Source: Mangrovimonas yunxiaonensis (GTDB lineage: Bacteria; Bacteroidota; Bacteroidia; Flavobacteriales; Flavobacteriaceae). Taken from it: a stretch of DNA of 64,000 nucleotides. The notes beneath the pieces are model-generated. The model did no database searches. It saw nothing but the letters and a program-made list of their open reading frames with translations, and was not told the DNA's origin. Where the stretch lies: the NCBI RefSeq assembly GCF_000733475.1, contig NZ_JPFK01000007.1, forward strand, positions 430,501-494,500, written 5' to 3'. Made by a program: the position numbers and the translations under genes. Positions 1-10,968 of this stretch are shown piece by piece; positions within the stretch are counted from its first letter, which is position 1, and every line of letters begins with the position of its first letter.

Positions 1-1708
1 TACCGGAAAGCTTGCGGTACATTCTAAAGTAGTTCTGTAAGGTCACCGTTGCAAAGGTTTGCGTAGCGGCTTCAATTTTTACATTTTCTTTGGCTTCGAT
101 AGCTTGGTGAAGGCCATCGCTATAACGGCGGCCATCCATAATACGACCCGTTTGCTCATCGACTATCATTACCTTGTTGTCCATAACCACATATTGAATG
201 TCTTTTTCAAACAGGGCATAGGCTTTAAGCAACTGGTTTAAGGTGTGTATGCGTTCCGATTTTATTCCGAAGTCACGGAAAAGGTCTTCTTTGGCTTCGG
301 CTTCGGCTTCTTTAGAGAGGCCTTGGCTTTCTATTTTAGAAATTTCCATACCTATTTCCGGCATGATAAAGAAGTTGGGGTCGTCGGCACCAGAAAGGTA
401 TTCTACCCCTTTATCGGTAAGCTCTATTTGGTTGTTCTTTTCATCAATCACGTAATATAAGGCTTCGTCTACCTTAGGCATTTCGCGATTGTTGTCCTGC
501 ATGTAGAAGTTTTCGGTTTTCTGAAGCAGTTGTTTAACCCCTTCTTCACTTAAAAACTTAATAAGGGCTTTGTTTTTTGGAATACCTCGGTACACGCGCA
601 ACAGCTGAAAGCCGCCTTCTTTGGTATCGCCATCGGCAATAAGCTTTTTGGCATCGGCCAATACACCCGTTAGGTATTTGCGTTGTACGCTTACAATATC
701 GTCTACTTTGGGTTTTAGTTCGTTAAACTCGTGGCGATCACCTTTAGGAATAGGCCCCGAAATGATTAAAGGGGTACGGGCATCGTCAACTAACACCGAA
801 TCCACCTCATCTACAATAGCAAAGTGGTGTGGGCGTTGTACCAAATCGTCTGGAGCATGCGCCATGTTATCGCGCAGGTAATCAAAACCAAATTCGTTGT
901 TGGTACCATAAGTAATATCGGCATTATAGGCTTTTTTACGCGCTGCCGAGTTGGGTTTGTGGTAGTCTATACAGTCTACGGTTAGCCCATGAAACTCAAA
1001 AATAGGCGCCATCCAAGCGCTATCACGTTTGGCTAAGTAGTCGTTTACGGTTACTAAATGCACCCCTTTTCCTGCTAGGGCATTAAGGTATACGGGTAGG
1101 GTAGCCACAAGGGTTTTACCTTCCCCTGTTTGCATTTCTGCAATTTTTCCTTGGTGCATGGCCACACCGCCTATGAGCTGTACATCGTAATGAATCATGT
1201 CCCAGGTAATGGCTTTTCCGGCGGCATCCCAAGAATTGGCCCAAACGGCCTTGTCATCTTCTAGTACAACATAGCTTTTGTCGCCCGAAAGCTCCCTGTC
1301 GAAAGCGGTTGCGGTTACGGTTAGCGAGGGGTTGTTGGTAAAGCGTTTAGCTGTTTCTTTAACAACGGCAAAGGCTTCGGGGAGGATGTCGTTTAAAACG
1401 GCCTCGGTAGCGGTGTAAATCTCATCCTTAATCTTATCGATATCTTGGTAGATTTCATCGCGTTTATCAATGTCCTCGGTATTTTGGGCTTCTTCTAGTA
1501 AGGCGTTTATGTTATCGTTGAAAGGCTTACGGGCTTCGGCAATTTGTGCTTTAAAGCTTTCGGTTTTGGCTCTTAGGGCGTCGTGCGACAACCCTTCTAG
1601 GGCACTTTCAAACGATTTTATTTTAGTTACGATAGGCATGATAGCCTTAACGTCCTGTTTAGATTTGTCTCCGACAAATAGTTTTAGTACAGAATCTAAA
1701 AAACTCAT
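1..1708 (-). CDS. secA: Protein translocase ATPase SecA, N-terminal part (runs off the window)
   Basis: SecA is the cytoplasmic motor ATPase that drives unfolded preproteins through SecYEG. The frame is open from the ATG at 1708 to the window edge (about 569 residues). Seen: the N-terminal [19 protein letters not shown], Walker A MQTGEGKT near residue 192, VDEVDSVL near residue 298, and [12 protein letters not shown] at the edge, just before the conserved MTGT segment. Walker A lies about 90 residues further in than in the E. coli enzyme, which fits the insertion known in Bacteroidota SecA. The C-terminal half lies outside the window. Identity is secure; the rest cannot be judged. Confidence 0.97.
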   Translation of the reverse strand, partial: MSFLDSVLKLFVGDKSKQDVKAIMPIVTKIKSFESALEGLSHDALRAKTESFKAQIAEARKPFNDNINALLEEAQNTEDIDKRDEIYQDIDKIKDEIYTATEAVLNDILPEAFAVVKETAKRFTNNPSLTVTATAFDRELSGDKSYVVLEDDKAVWANSWDAAGKAITWDMIHYDVQLIGGVAMHQGKIAEMQTGEGKTLVATLPVYLNALAGKGVHLVTVNDYLAKRDSAWMAPIFEFHGLTVDCIDYHKPNSAARKKAYNADITYGTNNEFGFDYLRDNMAHAPDDLVQRPHHFAIVDEVDSVLVDDARTPLIISGPIPKGDRHEFNELKPKVDDIVSVQRKYLTGVLADAKKLIADGDTKEGGFQLLRVYRGIPKNKALIKFLSEEGVKQLLQKTENFYMQDNNREMPKVDEALYYVIDEKNNQIELTDKGVEYLSGADDPNFFIMPEIGMEISKIESQGLSKEAEAEAKEDLFRDFGIKSERIHTLNQLLKAYALFEKDIQYVVMDNKVMIVDEQTGRIMDGRRYSDGLHQAIEAKENVKIEAATQTFATVTLQNYFRMYRKLSG

Positions 1709-1731
1709 GTGTGTTATGTTTATTTTATAGG

Positions 1732-1794
1732 GTTGGCTTATGGCCAACTCCTGTGGGTGCTCGTTTAACCTAAGGGGTTATAAGTAAGATAACC
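1732..1794 (-). promoter_or_regulatory. Two small hairpins in the secA upstream region
   Basis: Two inverted repeats lie upstream of the secA start: GTTGGC/GCCAAC (1732-1748, loop 5) and GGTTAT/ATAACC (1776-1794, loop 7). They could be leader structures or chance palindromes. No known SecA leader element of this phylum was recognised. Confidence 0.25.
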
Positions 1795-1820
1795 GTTGTT
1801 CAGGTTGTGTTAAGTACACA

Positions 1821-1853
1821 AAAAAAGCCTCTTTTAAGAGACTTTTTTGTGTT
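1821..1853 (-). terminator. Intrinsic terminator after the DUF2795 gene
   Basis: An inverted repeat (arms around AAGCCTCTT and AAGAGACTT) is flanked by A and T runs, so it can terminate in either direction. It lies directly after the stop of the minus-strand DUF2795 gene at 1862 and separates it from secA. Confidence 0.7.
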
Positions 1854-1861
1854 TGTTTATA

Positions 1862-2083
1862 TTAATATTCGTCCTCGTTCCAGAGGTAATCTTCGTCTGT
1901 TGGGTAATCAGGCCAGATTTCCTGGATCGATTCGTATTGATCGCCTTCGTCTTCTATAGACTGAAGGTTTTCTACTACTTCAAGTGGGGCTCCAGTTCTA
2001 ATGGAGTAGTCAATCAGCTCATCTTTAGTAGCTGGCCATGGAGCATCACTTAAGTAAGATGCTAATTCTAAGGTCCAATACAT
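1862..2083 (-). CDS. DUF2795 family small acidic protein
   Basis: A 73-residue acidic protein beginning MYWTLELASYLSDAPWPATK, recognised as the DUF2795 family common in Flavobacteriia, with unknown function. The internal Met at 2083 was chosen over the Met at 2110 because the family normally starts MYWTLE. The conserved block is PWPATKDELIDYSIRTGAP followed by a Glu/Asp-rich tail ending in DEDYLWNEDEY. It lies alone between pduO-type adenosyltransferase and secA and has its own terminator. It has no signal peptide and should be cytoplasmic. Confidence 0.85.
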   Translation of the reverse strand: MYWTLELASYLSDAPWPATKDELIDYSIRTGAPLEVVENLQSIEDEGDQYESIQEIWPDYPTDEDYLWNEDEY

Positions 2084-2221
2084 TTGTAATTCGGTTTTAT
2101 TTTTCTGCAAAAATAAATTTTTACATCAAAAAGTCAAGAAAAAAATGAATTATTTATACAATAATAGAAAGAACGCTTTTTTGCTGTTGAAAGCCGTTGG
2201 AAATCCTGGTGTTTTTTTTAG

Positions 2222-2794
2222 TTACAATTTATCAGGAATCCATTTAATTTCTTTAGCGTTTAAGTCGTAGGTCAACTTTCGTGCCAACACAAAAAGGTAG
2301 TCAGAAAGGCGGTTTAAATACATTAAAACCTTATCGTCTATGGGGCTTATGTCGTTAAGTGCAGCAGCTAAACGCTCGGCACGTCTACAAACACAGCGTG
2401 CAATATGACAGAATGACACGGTTTGGTGCCCGCCAGGAAGTACAAAATGTGTCATGGGTGGGAGCGCCTCATTCATAGCGTCCATTTCTTGCTCTAAAAC
2501 GGCAATGTTTTCTGCTGAGATTTTAGGGATGTTTAAACGTTCTTTGCCACTTTTAAGTACGGCTTTTTCCGGGTCGGTGGCCAATATGGCTCCTAAGGTA
2601 AACAAGCGGTCCTGAATGTGGGCTAACAAGTCTTTATGGTGTTGTGCGATAGCCTGATCTCTAATTAGGCCAAGGTGCGAGTTTAACTCGTCTACCGTGC
2701 CGTAACTTTCAATGCGAATGTGGTGCTTGGGCACTCGTGTTCCTCCAAAGAGGGCTGTGGTGCCTTTATCGCCGGTTTTGGTGTATATTTTCAT
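2222..2794 (-). CDS. Cob(I)alamin adenosyltransferase, PduO type
   Basis: Transfers the 5'-deoxyadenosyl group of ATP to cob(I)alamin, giving the adenosylcobalamin needed by enzymes such as methylmalonyl-CoA mutase. Length 190 residues, normal for the family. Seen: the N-terminal ATP-binding motif YTKTGDKGTTALFGG, the ESYGTVDELNSHLG segment, and the C-terminal CHIARCVCRRAERL helix that carries the conserved Arg residues. It is followed by DUF2795 and preceded, after a 53-bp gap, by a methyltransferase on the same strand. No cobalamin biosynthesis genes are visible nearby, so it probably acts in salvage or recycling. Confidence 0.93.
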   Translation of the reverse strand: MKIYTKTGDKGTTALFGGTRVPKHHIRIESYGTVDELNSHLGLIRDQAIAQHHKDLLAHIQDRLFTLGAILATDPEKAVLKSGKERLNIPKISAENIAVLEQEMDAMNEALPPMTHFVLPGGHQTVSFCHIARCVCRRAERLAAALNDISPIDDKVLMYLNRLSDYLFVLARKLTYDLNAKEIKWIPDKL

Positions 2795-2847
2795 CTGTGG
2801 TATGCGGTATGTTTTACGTTCGCTAAAGGTAGCAAGTAATCTGCCAA

Positions 2848-3630
2848 TTAGAAAAGGAAAGGGAGTCTAATTTTAAAATCTTGTTTGGCCTGTTCTTTTC
2901 TGAAAAAAACCAGCCCCCATAAGAAGGTGTCTATGGTAACGGTCACTTTGGGGTGTGTTTTTATAAGCTCCCATGCGGCGGCCATGTCTGGATTCCAATT
3001 AATGTCATCAAAAATAAACACAGTATCGTTATGGGCGTGTGGCAAAAGGGTCTCAAAATAGCTTAAAGTGGCTTTTTGGGTGTGGTTGCCATCAAAAAAT
3101 ACCAAGTCGTAGGGGGGGTACTGGGGAAGTTGTGTTAAGACTTCTGAAAAGGAGCCGTTAAGACAGCTTACATTGGGATAAGCTTTTAGGTTTTGCTGGG
3201 CCAGTTTGGCCAGGTTGGGGCAGCCCTCAATGGTGGTTACACGATGGTTTGGGGCTCCTATACCCAGCGCTTGTGTGGCTAGGCCTAAGGAGGTCCCCAG
3301 TTCTAGGGAGTTACGGCATTTAAAGTACTGGCTTAGGCGGTACAGCAGTTTGGTTTTCGCCAAGGACGAGCCCGAATGTCTGGCAATAGTGGCAATTTTA
3401 CGGTCGGGCGTCTTGCTGCGTTTCGATCCAGGGCCGAGGTCGGTAATGCTAACAATCGCTTGGTTTTTAAGGAGGGTCTGCCTATAGCTTTTTAATTTGC
3501 CGTAGGCAGCGTATGGGGTTTTGTCGTATAGGCACTGGGTAATTAATTGGTATACAAAAGGCGAGTGCACGTCATGCTCGTTGGTGGCATGCAACAGGAA
3601 TTTTAGGTATTGGGTTAGTTGAAACATCAT
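2848..3630 (-). CDS. Class I SAM-dependent methyltransferase (O-methyltransferase-like)
   Basis: A 260-residue Rossmann-fold methyltransferase. Seen: SAM motif I ELGTSLGLA at residues 110-118, the acidic strand TTIEGCPNLA, VFFDGNHTQKAT and FIFDDINWNPDM, a pattern like that of the catechol-type O-methyltransferase group. The N-terminal roughly 100 residues (with HSPFVYQLI) are a family-specific extension common in Bacteroidota. It lies 9 bp after the ABC-F gene and is probably co-transcribed with it. The substrate cannot be read from the sequence. Confidence 0.85.
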   Translation of the reverse strand: MMFQLTQYLKFLLHATNEHDVHSPFVYQLITQCLYDKTPYAAYGKLKSYRQTLLKNQAIVSITDLGPGSKRSKTPDRKIATIARHSGSSLAKTKLLYRLSQYFKCRNSLELGTSLGLATQALGIGAPNHRVTTIEGCPNLAKLAQQNLKAYPNVSCLNGSFSEVLTQLPQYPPYDLVFFDGNHTQKATLSYFETLLPHAHNDTVFIFDDINWNPDMAAAWELIKTHPKVTVTIDTFLWGLVFFRKEQAKQDFKIRLPFLF

Positions 3631-3639
3631 AGAATGCGA

Positions 3640-5505
3640 CTAGTCTTCCAGTTTAGAGGATAATTCAAACCAGCGTTCTTCCTTAAGTTCTATATCGTTT
3701 ATAAGCTCCTGAAGTTCCAACGAAAGCGTATTGATGTCCTCCTGTGTTAAATCGGGGGAGTTAAACTTGGCTTCCAAGGCTTTTTTGTCGAAGGCTAAGG
3801 TGCTTAGTTTGCTTTCTATGCTTTTAAGTTCTTTTTGTTCGTTGTAGGAAAGTTTGCTTCCGGCATCTTCCCGCCAGTTGGTTTTTTCCTTTTTTACGGG
3901 AGCTTCTGCTGCTTGGGGCGCTGGTTGGCTGCTTTCGTAAGCCCTGTAATCGGAATAGTTTCCGGGGAAATCCTCGACCACACCTGCTCCTTTAAACACA
4001 AAAAGGTGGTCGGTAATTTTATCCATAAAATAGCGGTCGTGCGAGACCACAAGCAAGCAGCCTGGGAAATCCAATAAAAAGCTCTCCAACACATTAAGGG
4101 TAACAATATCGAGGTCGTTGGTGGGCTCGTCTAAAATAAGCACATTGGGGTTTTGAATTAATACGGTACACAGGTACAGGCGTTTTCGCTCGCCACCACT
4201 AAGTTTTTCAACAAAATCGTATTGCTTTTTACGGTCGAATAAAAAGCGTTCCAAAAGCTGCTGCGCACTAATTTGGCGTCCTTTTTTTAGCGGGATGTAA
4301 TCGCCAAATTCCCGAACCACCTCAATCACTTTTTGCTGGGGTTTTATAGTTATGCCCTTTTGGGTATAGTAGCCGTATTTAACGGTAGATCCCACAATAA
4401 CCTTCCCTTGGTCTGGGGTGTCTGTTTGTGTAAACAGGTTGAGGAATGTGGATTTTCCGGTGCCATTTTTGCCTATAATGCCTACGCGCTCGTCGTTTTT
4501 AAAGGTATAGTTAAATTTATCCAACAGCACTTTGTCGCCCAAGCGTTTGGAGACGTTGTGAAACTCGACCACCTTATTGCCCAGCCGCTCCATATTAAGT
4601 TCGAGTTGCACCTCGTGGTCATCTCTGCGCTTTTTGGCCAGTTGCTTGATGGTTTTAAAGTCGTCTATTCTGGACTTGGACTTGGTTGTTCTTGCTTTGG
4701 GTTGGCGGCGCATCCAGTCCAATTCTTTTTTATAGAGTTGTTTGGCCTTGCCGGTTTCAACGGTTTCCCGTTCTATTCTGGCGTCCCGTTGCTCTAGGTA
4801 GTAGCTGTAATTGCCTTTGTAGCTGTAAAGTTGGCCTTGGTCTAGTTCTAGAATTTCGTTGCACACCCGTTCTAAAAAATAGCGGTCGTGCGTTACCATA
4901 AACAAGGTAATGGCCGCTTTAGCAAAGTAGGCTTCCAGCCACTCTATCATTTCCAGATCCAGGTGGTTGGTGGGCTCATCTAAAATAAGCACATCGGGTT
5001 TTTGCAAAAGGGCCATGGCCAAGGCCAAGCGCTTTTTTTGTCCGCCAGACAGATGCTTTATTTTTTGGGAGAGGTCCTCCAGTTTTAGCTGCGAAAGGAT
5101 TTGTTTGTATTGGGTTTCAAAATCCCAAGCCTGGTGCACATCCATCAGGTCGAAAGCCTTTTGGTAGGCTTCGGTATCTTCGGGCTGTTTTAGGGCTTTT
5201 TCGTATTGCGCAATGATTTTTAGCGTTGGGTTATCGGTATTAAAAATACTTTCCTCTATGCTTAGGTTGGGGTCGAGTTTTGGCTCTTGGGGCAGAAAGG
5301 CCTTTTTTATGTCGTTCCTATAAATAATGCTTCCCGTATCGGGGGTGTCATCGCCGGCCAACATGTTTAAAATAGAGGTCTTTCCGGTGCCGTTTTTAGC
5401 GACCAATGCAAGTTTTTGGTCTTTGTGTAGGCTAAAGGAAAGGCCCTCGAACAAGGTGCGTTCGCCGTAGGCTTTCGAAATGTTTTCAACAGTTAGGTAA
5501 TTCAC
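3640..5505 (-). CDS. ABC-F family ATPase (Uup-like)
   Basis: A 621-residue soluble protein with two ABC ATPase domains and no membrane segments, as in ABC-F proteins that act on the ribosome. NBD1: Walker A AKNGTGKTS near residue 37, signature LSGGQKKRLALA, Walker B LILDEPTNHLDL. NBD2: Walker A GKNGTGKST near residue 345, signature LSGGERKRLYL, LILDEPTNDLDI. The linker is rich in Arg/Lys (QPKARTTKSKSR), and the C-terminal roughly 80 residues form a charged coiled coil, the arrangement of Uup. First gene of a minus-strand group with the methyltransferase. Confidence 0.93.
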   Translation of the reverse strand: MNYLTVENISKAYGERTLFEGLSFSLHKDQKLALVAKNGTGKTSILNMLAGDDTPDTGSIIYRNDIKKAFLPQEPKLDPNLSIEESIFNTDNPTLKIIAQYEKALKQPEDTEAYQKAFDLMDVHQAWDFETQYKQILSQLKLEDLSQKIKHLSGGQKKRLALAMALLQKPDVLILDEPTNHLDLEMIEWLEAYFAKAAITLFMVTHDRYFLERVCNEILELDQGQLYSYKGNYSYYLEQRDARIERETVETGKAKQLYKKELDWMRRQPKARTTKSKSRIDDFKTIKQLAKKRRDDHEVQLELNMERLGNKVVEFHNVSKRLGDKVLLDKFNYTFKNDERVGIIGKNGTGKSTFLNLFTQTDTPDQGKVIVGSTVKYGYYTQKGITIKPQQKVIEVVREFGDYIPLKKGRQISAQQLLERFLFDRKKQYDFVEKLSGGERKRLYLCTVLIQNPNVLILDEPTNDLDIVTLNVLESFLLDFPGCLLVVSHDRYFMDKITDHLFVFKGAGVVEDFPGNYSDYRAYESSQPAPQAAEAPVKKEKTNWREDAGSKLSYNEQKELKSIESKLSTLAFDKKALEAKFNSPDLTQEDINTLSLELQELINDIELKEERWFELSSKLED

Positions 5506-5561
5506 TTAAATCAGGCTTTTTGCAAAGAAACACATAAATGCCAAAATTAAAGCCATAAGTT

Positions 5562-5590
5562 TTGTTATTCCTTGTTAAAAGTTATATTTG
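5562..5590 (+). promoter_or_regulatory. Bacteroidota sigma-A promoter of the polysaccharide locus
   Basis: TTG at 5562-5564, an 18-bp spacer, then TATATTTG at 5583-5590, matching the TTG/TAnnTTTG consensus. Transcription would start near 5597, just before the wza-like gene. It lies in the divergent gap with the ABC-F gene and probably starts the polysaccharide operon. Confidence 0.65.
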
Positions 5591-5611
5591 TGAATAAACA
5601 TGGTTTTGTTC

Positions 5612-6406
5612 ATGAAGACATTAAGGGGGCTTTTCCTACTGTTGTTAGCCGTTTTTTCGGTATCCTGTATCCCGCATAAGGATACCTTATATTTTGTAAA
5701 CAAGTCGATGGCCTTAGATTCCTTACAGGTGGTTAAGGAAATGCAAAAGCCGTATCGGGTGCAAATAAACGACATCCTTACCATACGGGTAAAGGCTCTG
5801 GATCAAGACAATGTGCGTATTTTAAATCCCATAGACAGTCCTAACCTAAACATGACCAGCGGCGAGAAGTCGTATTACGATGGCTTTACGGTCGATGCCC
5901 ATGGAAACATACGCATGCCTACCTTAGGAACGATTAATGTGTTGGGGTATACCACCGAAGAGATTGAAAAACTTTTAGAGACCAAATTATTAAGCGAGCA
6001 GTTTAAGGCCACGGCCAACATATTTGTTACCGTAAAATTAGCTGGAATGCGCTTTACCGTTATGGGCGAAGTGGGCAGCCCGGGAACCAAAACCTTGTTT
6101 CAGGAGCAGGTGAATATTTTTGAGGCCATTGCCAATTCGGGCGAGATTCCGGTAACGGGCAACAAAAAAGAGGTGTTAATTGTTAGGCAGTATCCGCAGG
6201 GGCAAAAAGTGCATCATATCGATTTAAACGATACCGCCGTAATGCAATCGCCATTTTATTACATTCAGCCCAACGATATCATTTACGTAAAACCGCTAAG
6301 GCAGAAAACCTGGGGTACTGGGGAGACCTTTATGCAAAATGTGGCTACCGTAGCCACCTTACTCTCTTTAGTAACCACTTCTATTTTACTTTTTAACCGT
6401 TTGTAA
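5612..6406 (+). CDS. Wza-like polysaccharide export lipoprotein
   Basis: Outer-membrane-side polysaccharide export protein, partner of the Wzc-like kinase that follows after 1 bp. The start at 5612 (MKTLRGLFLLLL) was preferred over the ATG at 5600 because it gives a clean lipoprotein signal with lipobox FSVSC and Cys19, and because the -7 box ends at 5590. Seen: the poly-export segment YRVQINDILTIRV, an SLBB-like region (FTVMGEVGSPGTKTLF), and a C-terminal hydrophobic stretch (VATVATLLSLVTTSILLF). About 264 residues, shorter than E. coli Wza, as usual in Bacteroidota. Confidence 0.92.
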   Translation: MKTLRGLFLLLLAVFSVSCIPHKDTLYFVNKSMALDSLQVVKEMQKPYRVQINDILTIRVKALDQDNVRILNPIDSPNLNMTSGEKSYYDGFTVDAHGNIRMPTLGTINVLGYTTEEIEKLLETKLLSEQFKATANIFVTVKLAGMRFTVMGEVGSPGTKTLFQEQVNIFEAIANSGEIPVTGNKKEVLIVRQYPQGQKVHHIDLNDTAVMQSPFYYIQPNDIIYVKPLRQKTWGTGETFMQNVATVATLLSLVTTSILLFNRL

Positions 6407-6407
6407 G

Positions 6408-8873
<2,466 letters not shown>

Positions 8874-8937
8874 GTTTTTTAAGAGACCTTCATGCACTGC
8901 GTTGACACTTCGATTGCACTCAGCGTGACAATTCTGA

Positions 8938-9010
8938 ATGACATGGGCTGTTTTAAGTTTAAAAGCGTTTTCGTTTTACGATTCACCACTCACAACTCCC
9001 GTCTTGATTC
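8938..9010 (+). repeat. 73-bp direct repeat, copy 1
   Basis: Begins ATGACATGGGCTGTTTTAAG and ends CCGTCTTGATTC; identical by eye to 9353-9425. A shorter related copy of the first part (TCTGAATGACATGGGCT) is at 9096-9112. Confidence 0.95.
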
Positions 9011-9054
9011 TTAATACTTAATTCTTAATTCTTGCTTCTCACGCTTCACGCCTT
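8978..9054 (+). repeat. Heptad-register array (11 units), AATWCTT type
   Basis: Eleven consecutive 7-bp units in strict register, such as ACGATTC, ACCACTC, ACAACTC, GATTCTT, AATACTT, AATTCTT, GCTTCTC. Units vary but most end in CTT or CTC. The left part overlaps the 73-bp repeat. Confidence 0.75.
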
Positions 9055-9123
9055 TATTGTGTTTTTAAGAGATTCTTCGTTTCGCTGGCGCTCACTCTGA
9101 ATGACATGGGCTTTTTTTAGAGG

Positions 9124-9220
9124 GGTCTGAGCCCCGGCCCTAAAGGGGGAATCTTGTTTTGTTTTATTTATTTGAGAAGGTCTGAGCCCCAGCCCTAAAG
9201 GGGGAGTCTTGTTTTGTTTT
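9124..9220 (+). repeat. 42-bp tandem-like repeat pair
   Basis: Copies at 9124-9165 and 9179-9220 (start GGTCTGAGCCCC, end GTTTTGTTTT) differ at two bases. Each holds a CCCTAAAGGGGG stem followed by a T-rich run, so each could act as a weak terminator. Confidence 0.85.
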
Positions 9221-9352
9221 TTCTATTTTATTGTGTCTCTTTTTGCTGTTTTTTTCCGTTTTATACCTTCTTGCTTATTATGCTCTTTCTCCTTTTTCAT
9301 TAATAATCCTCCAATTTAATTATTAATATATTTCTCCTTTTGCAAACATAGG

Positions 9353-9425
9353 ATGACATGGGCTGTTTTAAGTTTAAAAGCGTTTTCGTTTTACGATTCA
9401 CCACTCACAACTCCCGTCTTGATTC
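9353..9425 (+). repeat. 73-bp direct repeat, copy 2
   Basis: Identical by eye to 8938-9010, 415 bp downstream in direct orientation. The sequence that follows again enters an AATTCTT/AATACTT heptad run. Confidence 0.95.
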
Positions 9426-9497
9426 CTGGCTCTTAATTCTTAATACTTAATTCTTAATACTTAATTCTTGCTTCTCACGCCACACAACCCACAACAT
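9393..9497 (+). repeat. Heptad-register array (15 units)
   Basis: Fifteen 7-bp units in one register: ACGATTC, ACCACTC, ACAACTC, CCGTCTT, GATTCCT, GGCTCTT, then AATTCTT and AATACTT alternating five times, then GCTTCTC, ACGCCAC, ACAACCC and ACAACAT. The array thus passes from the AATWCTT type into the ACAACCC type without losing phase. Confidence 0.75.
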
Positions 9498-9555
9498 CAT
9501 ATCAACCATAAAGCTCCAACAAACTTACCCCATGCGTTTTTTTATACGAGAGTTT

Positions 9556-9583
9556 TTGTTTGTCATAGCAATTGTTATCTTAG
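9556..9583 (+). promoter_or_regulatory. Probable promoter of the wzm gene
   Basis: TTG at 9556-9558, a 17-bp spacer and TATCTTAG at 9576-9583, one base from the TAnnTTTG consensus. It lies 25 bp before the wzm start. Confidence 0.45.
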
Positions 9584-9608
9584 CCTTTAAGAAGTATTTA
9601 ACAACTGT

Positions 9609-10454
9609 ATGGGCTTAGAAACGCGCGTGTACCAAAAGGAAAATAACCTACGGTTTGGAAAGCTGTTACGGGCATCGTTAACCGATATGGTGTCCTCCCG
9701 GTTTTTAGCCACCCAATTAGCGGTTCGCGACATAAAAGCCCAGTACCGTCAATCGTATTTTGGGATTTTATGGGCCTTTATTACACCATTAACCACCGCT
9801 TTTGTTTGGATATTCCTTAACAGTACGGGTACCATTAGGCTAACCGATACCGGAGTGCCCTATCCGGTGTATGCGTTTTCAGGAACCTTGTTGTGGTCTA
9901 TTATTAAAGAGGCAATCAATACGCCCATCTCTAGCACCAATGCAGCAAAATCTATTTTAACCAAGATTAATTTTCCTAAGGAAGCCTTAGTGGTGTCAGG
10001 GATTTTTAAGTTGCTCTTTAACAGTGCGATAAAAGTCCTTTTGCTAGTCGTGTTTATTTTTGTGTTTGGTGTCGGGTTTCATTGGAGTTTATTACTGTTA
10101 CCGTTTGCGTTATTAGCCGCGGTATTTTTTGGAATAACCATAGGCTTGTTTTTAACCCCTATTGGCATGCTGTATAAAGATGTAGGGCGATTGATTAGTT
10201 TCGGACTAGGGTTTGTCATGTACGTCACACCTGTAGTATATGCTATTCCTAAAGAGGGTATTATGAGAAGCATCATGCTATGGAATCCGTTTACCCCTGT
10301 TATCGTTACGGCGAGAGACTTGGCTTTAGGACAACCATTACAGTTTTTACCCTATTATATCGGATTATTATTAGCTTGTGTGCCACTGTTGTTTGTAGGC
10401 TTGGTGTTTTATAGAGTGTCTATTCCTATTATTGTAGAACGAATGAGTGCGTAG
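9609..10454 (+). CDS. wzm: ABC polysaccharide exporter permease (Wzm-like)
   Basis: Inner-membrane permease of an ABC-2 type exporter that moves a lipid-linked polysaccharide to the periplasmic face; it pairs with the Wzt-like ATPase at 11122. The 281-residue length fits the family. Seen: an N-terminal cytoplasmic segment with RDIKAQYRQSYFGILWA (the conserved RYRGSxLG-like element), followed by six hydrophobic segments. Unusually, permease and ATPase genes are separated by a small four-helix-bundle gene and two heptad-repeat arrays. Confidence 0.93.
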   Translation: MGLETRVYQKENNLRFGKLLRASLTDMVSSRFLATQLAVRDIKAQYRQSYFGILWAFITPLTTAFVWIFLNSTGTIRLTDTGVPYPVYAFSGTLLWSIIKEAINTPISSTNAAKSILTKINFPKEALVVSGIFKLLFNSAIKVLLLVVFIFVFGVGFHWSLLLLPFALLAAVFFGITIGLFLTPIGMLYKDVGRLISFGLGFVMYVTPVVYAIPKEGIMRSIMLWNPFTPVIVTARDLALGQPLQFLPYYIGLLLACVPLLFVGLVFYRVSIPIIVERMSA

Positions 10455-10464
10455 AGGAGGTGTT

Positions 10465-10580
10465 AGTTATCAGTTATCAGTTATCAGTTATCAGTTATCA
10501 GTTATCAGTTATCAGTTTTCTGTTACAACCGACAACCGACAACCCACAACCGACAACCCACAACCGACAACCGACAACCG
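10465..10580 (+). repeat. Double heptad array: AGTTATC x7 then ACAACC[GC] x8
   Basis: 10465-10513 is seven perfect copies of AGTTATC followed by one altered copy (AGTTTTC); 10525-10580 is eight copies of ACAACCG or ACAACCC. The two halves are roughly complementary in orientation (GGTTGTC on the minus strand versus AGTTATC on the plus strand). The array ends 12 bp before the four-helix-bundle gene. Confidence 0.95.
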
Positions 10581-10592
10581 AAATAAAGAAAA

Positions 10593-10952
10593 ATGAAAAG
10601 TTATAAAGATTTAGAGGTTTATGTGTTAGCTTTCCAATATGCTATTGAAGTACACGAATTAACATTAAAGCTCCCTAAGTACGAACTTTACGAGCAAGGA
10701 AGTCAGTTGAGAAGATCATCTAAATCTATAAAAGATAATATTGTTGAAGGCTATGGGAGGCGTGGTTACAAGCAGGACTTTATTAAGTTTTTAGTGTATG
10801 CACATGCATCGCTTTTAGAATGTTTAAGCCAGTTAGAAATGATAGAGCAGTTATACGAATTAGACGTAAATGATTTAATTTCAAAATATGATGCCTTAGG
10901 AGCAAAAATATATAGTTTTAAAAATTATGTAGAACAACATTGGAAAGTTTGA
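10593..10952 (+). CDS. Four helix bundle protein (S23/IVP family)
   Basis: A 119-residue protein of the family first noted as 23S rRNA intervening-sequence proteins (TIGR02436/PF05635 type). Seen: the conserved SYKDLEVYVLAFQYA start, the central LRRSSKSIKDNIVEGYGR motif and the FIKFLVYAHASLLECLSQLE helix. The fold is four helices; molecular function is not established. There is no rRNA here. The gene is embedded between two heptad arrays and splits the wzm-wzt pair, suggesting it entered as a passenger with the repeats. More AT-rich than wzm and wzt. Confidence 0.9.
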   Translation: MKSYKDLEVYVLAFQYAIEVHELTLKLPKYELYEQGSQLRRSSKSIKDNIVEGYGRRGYKQDFIKFLVYAHASLLECLSQLEMIEQLYELDVNDLISKYDALGAKIYSFKNYVEQHWKV

Positions 10953-10968
10953 AGTTCTCAGTTAACAG

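Larger units (their letters stand above)
8874..9608 (+). other. 735-bp repeat-rich gap between wzc and wzm
   Basis: No convincing gene. The gap holds a 73-bp perfect direct repeat, a 42-bp near-perfect repeat, two heptad-register blocks and three copies of ATGACATGGGCT. It interrupts an otherwise tightly packed plus-strand locus. A promoter-like sequence lies at its right end. Confidence 0.85.

Noticed and set aside
4333-4797. 154-codon plus-strand frame opposite the ABC-F gene
   Set aside because: Antisense shadow of a well-supported ABC-F coding sequence.
10593-10952. Intervening sequence within a 23S rRNA gene
   Set aside because: The protein family was first seen in such elements, but no rRNA sequence flanks it here.
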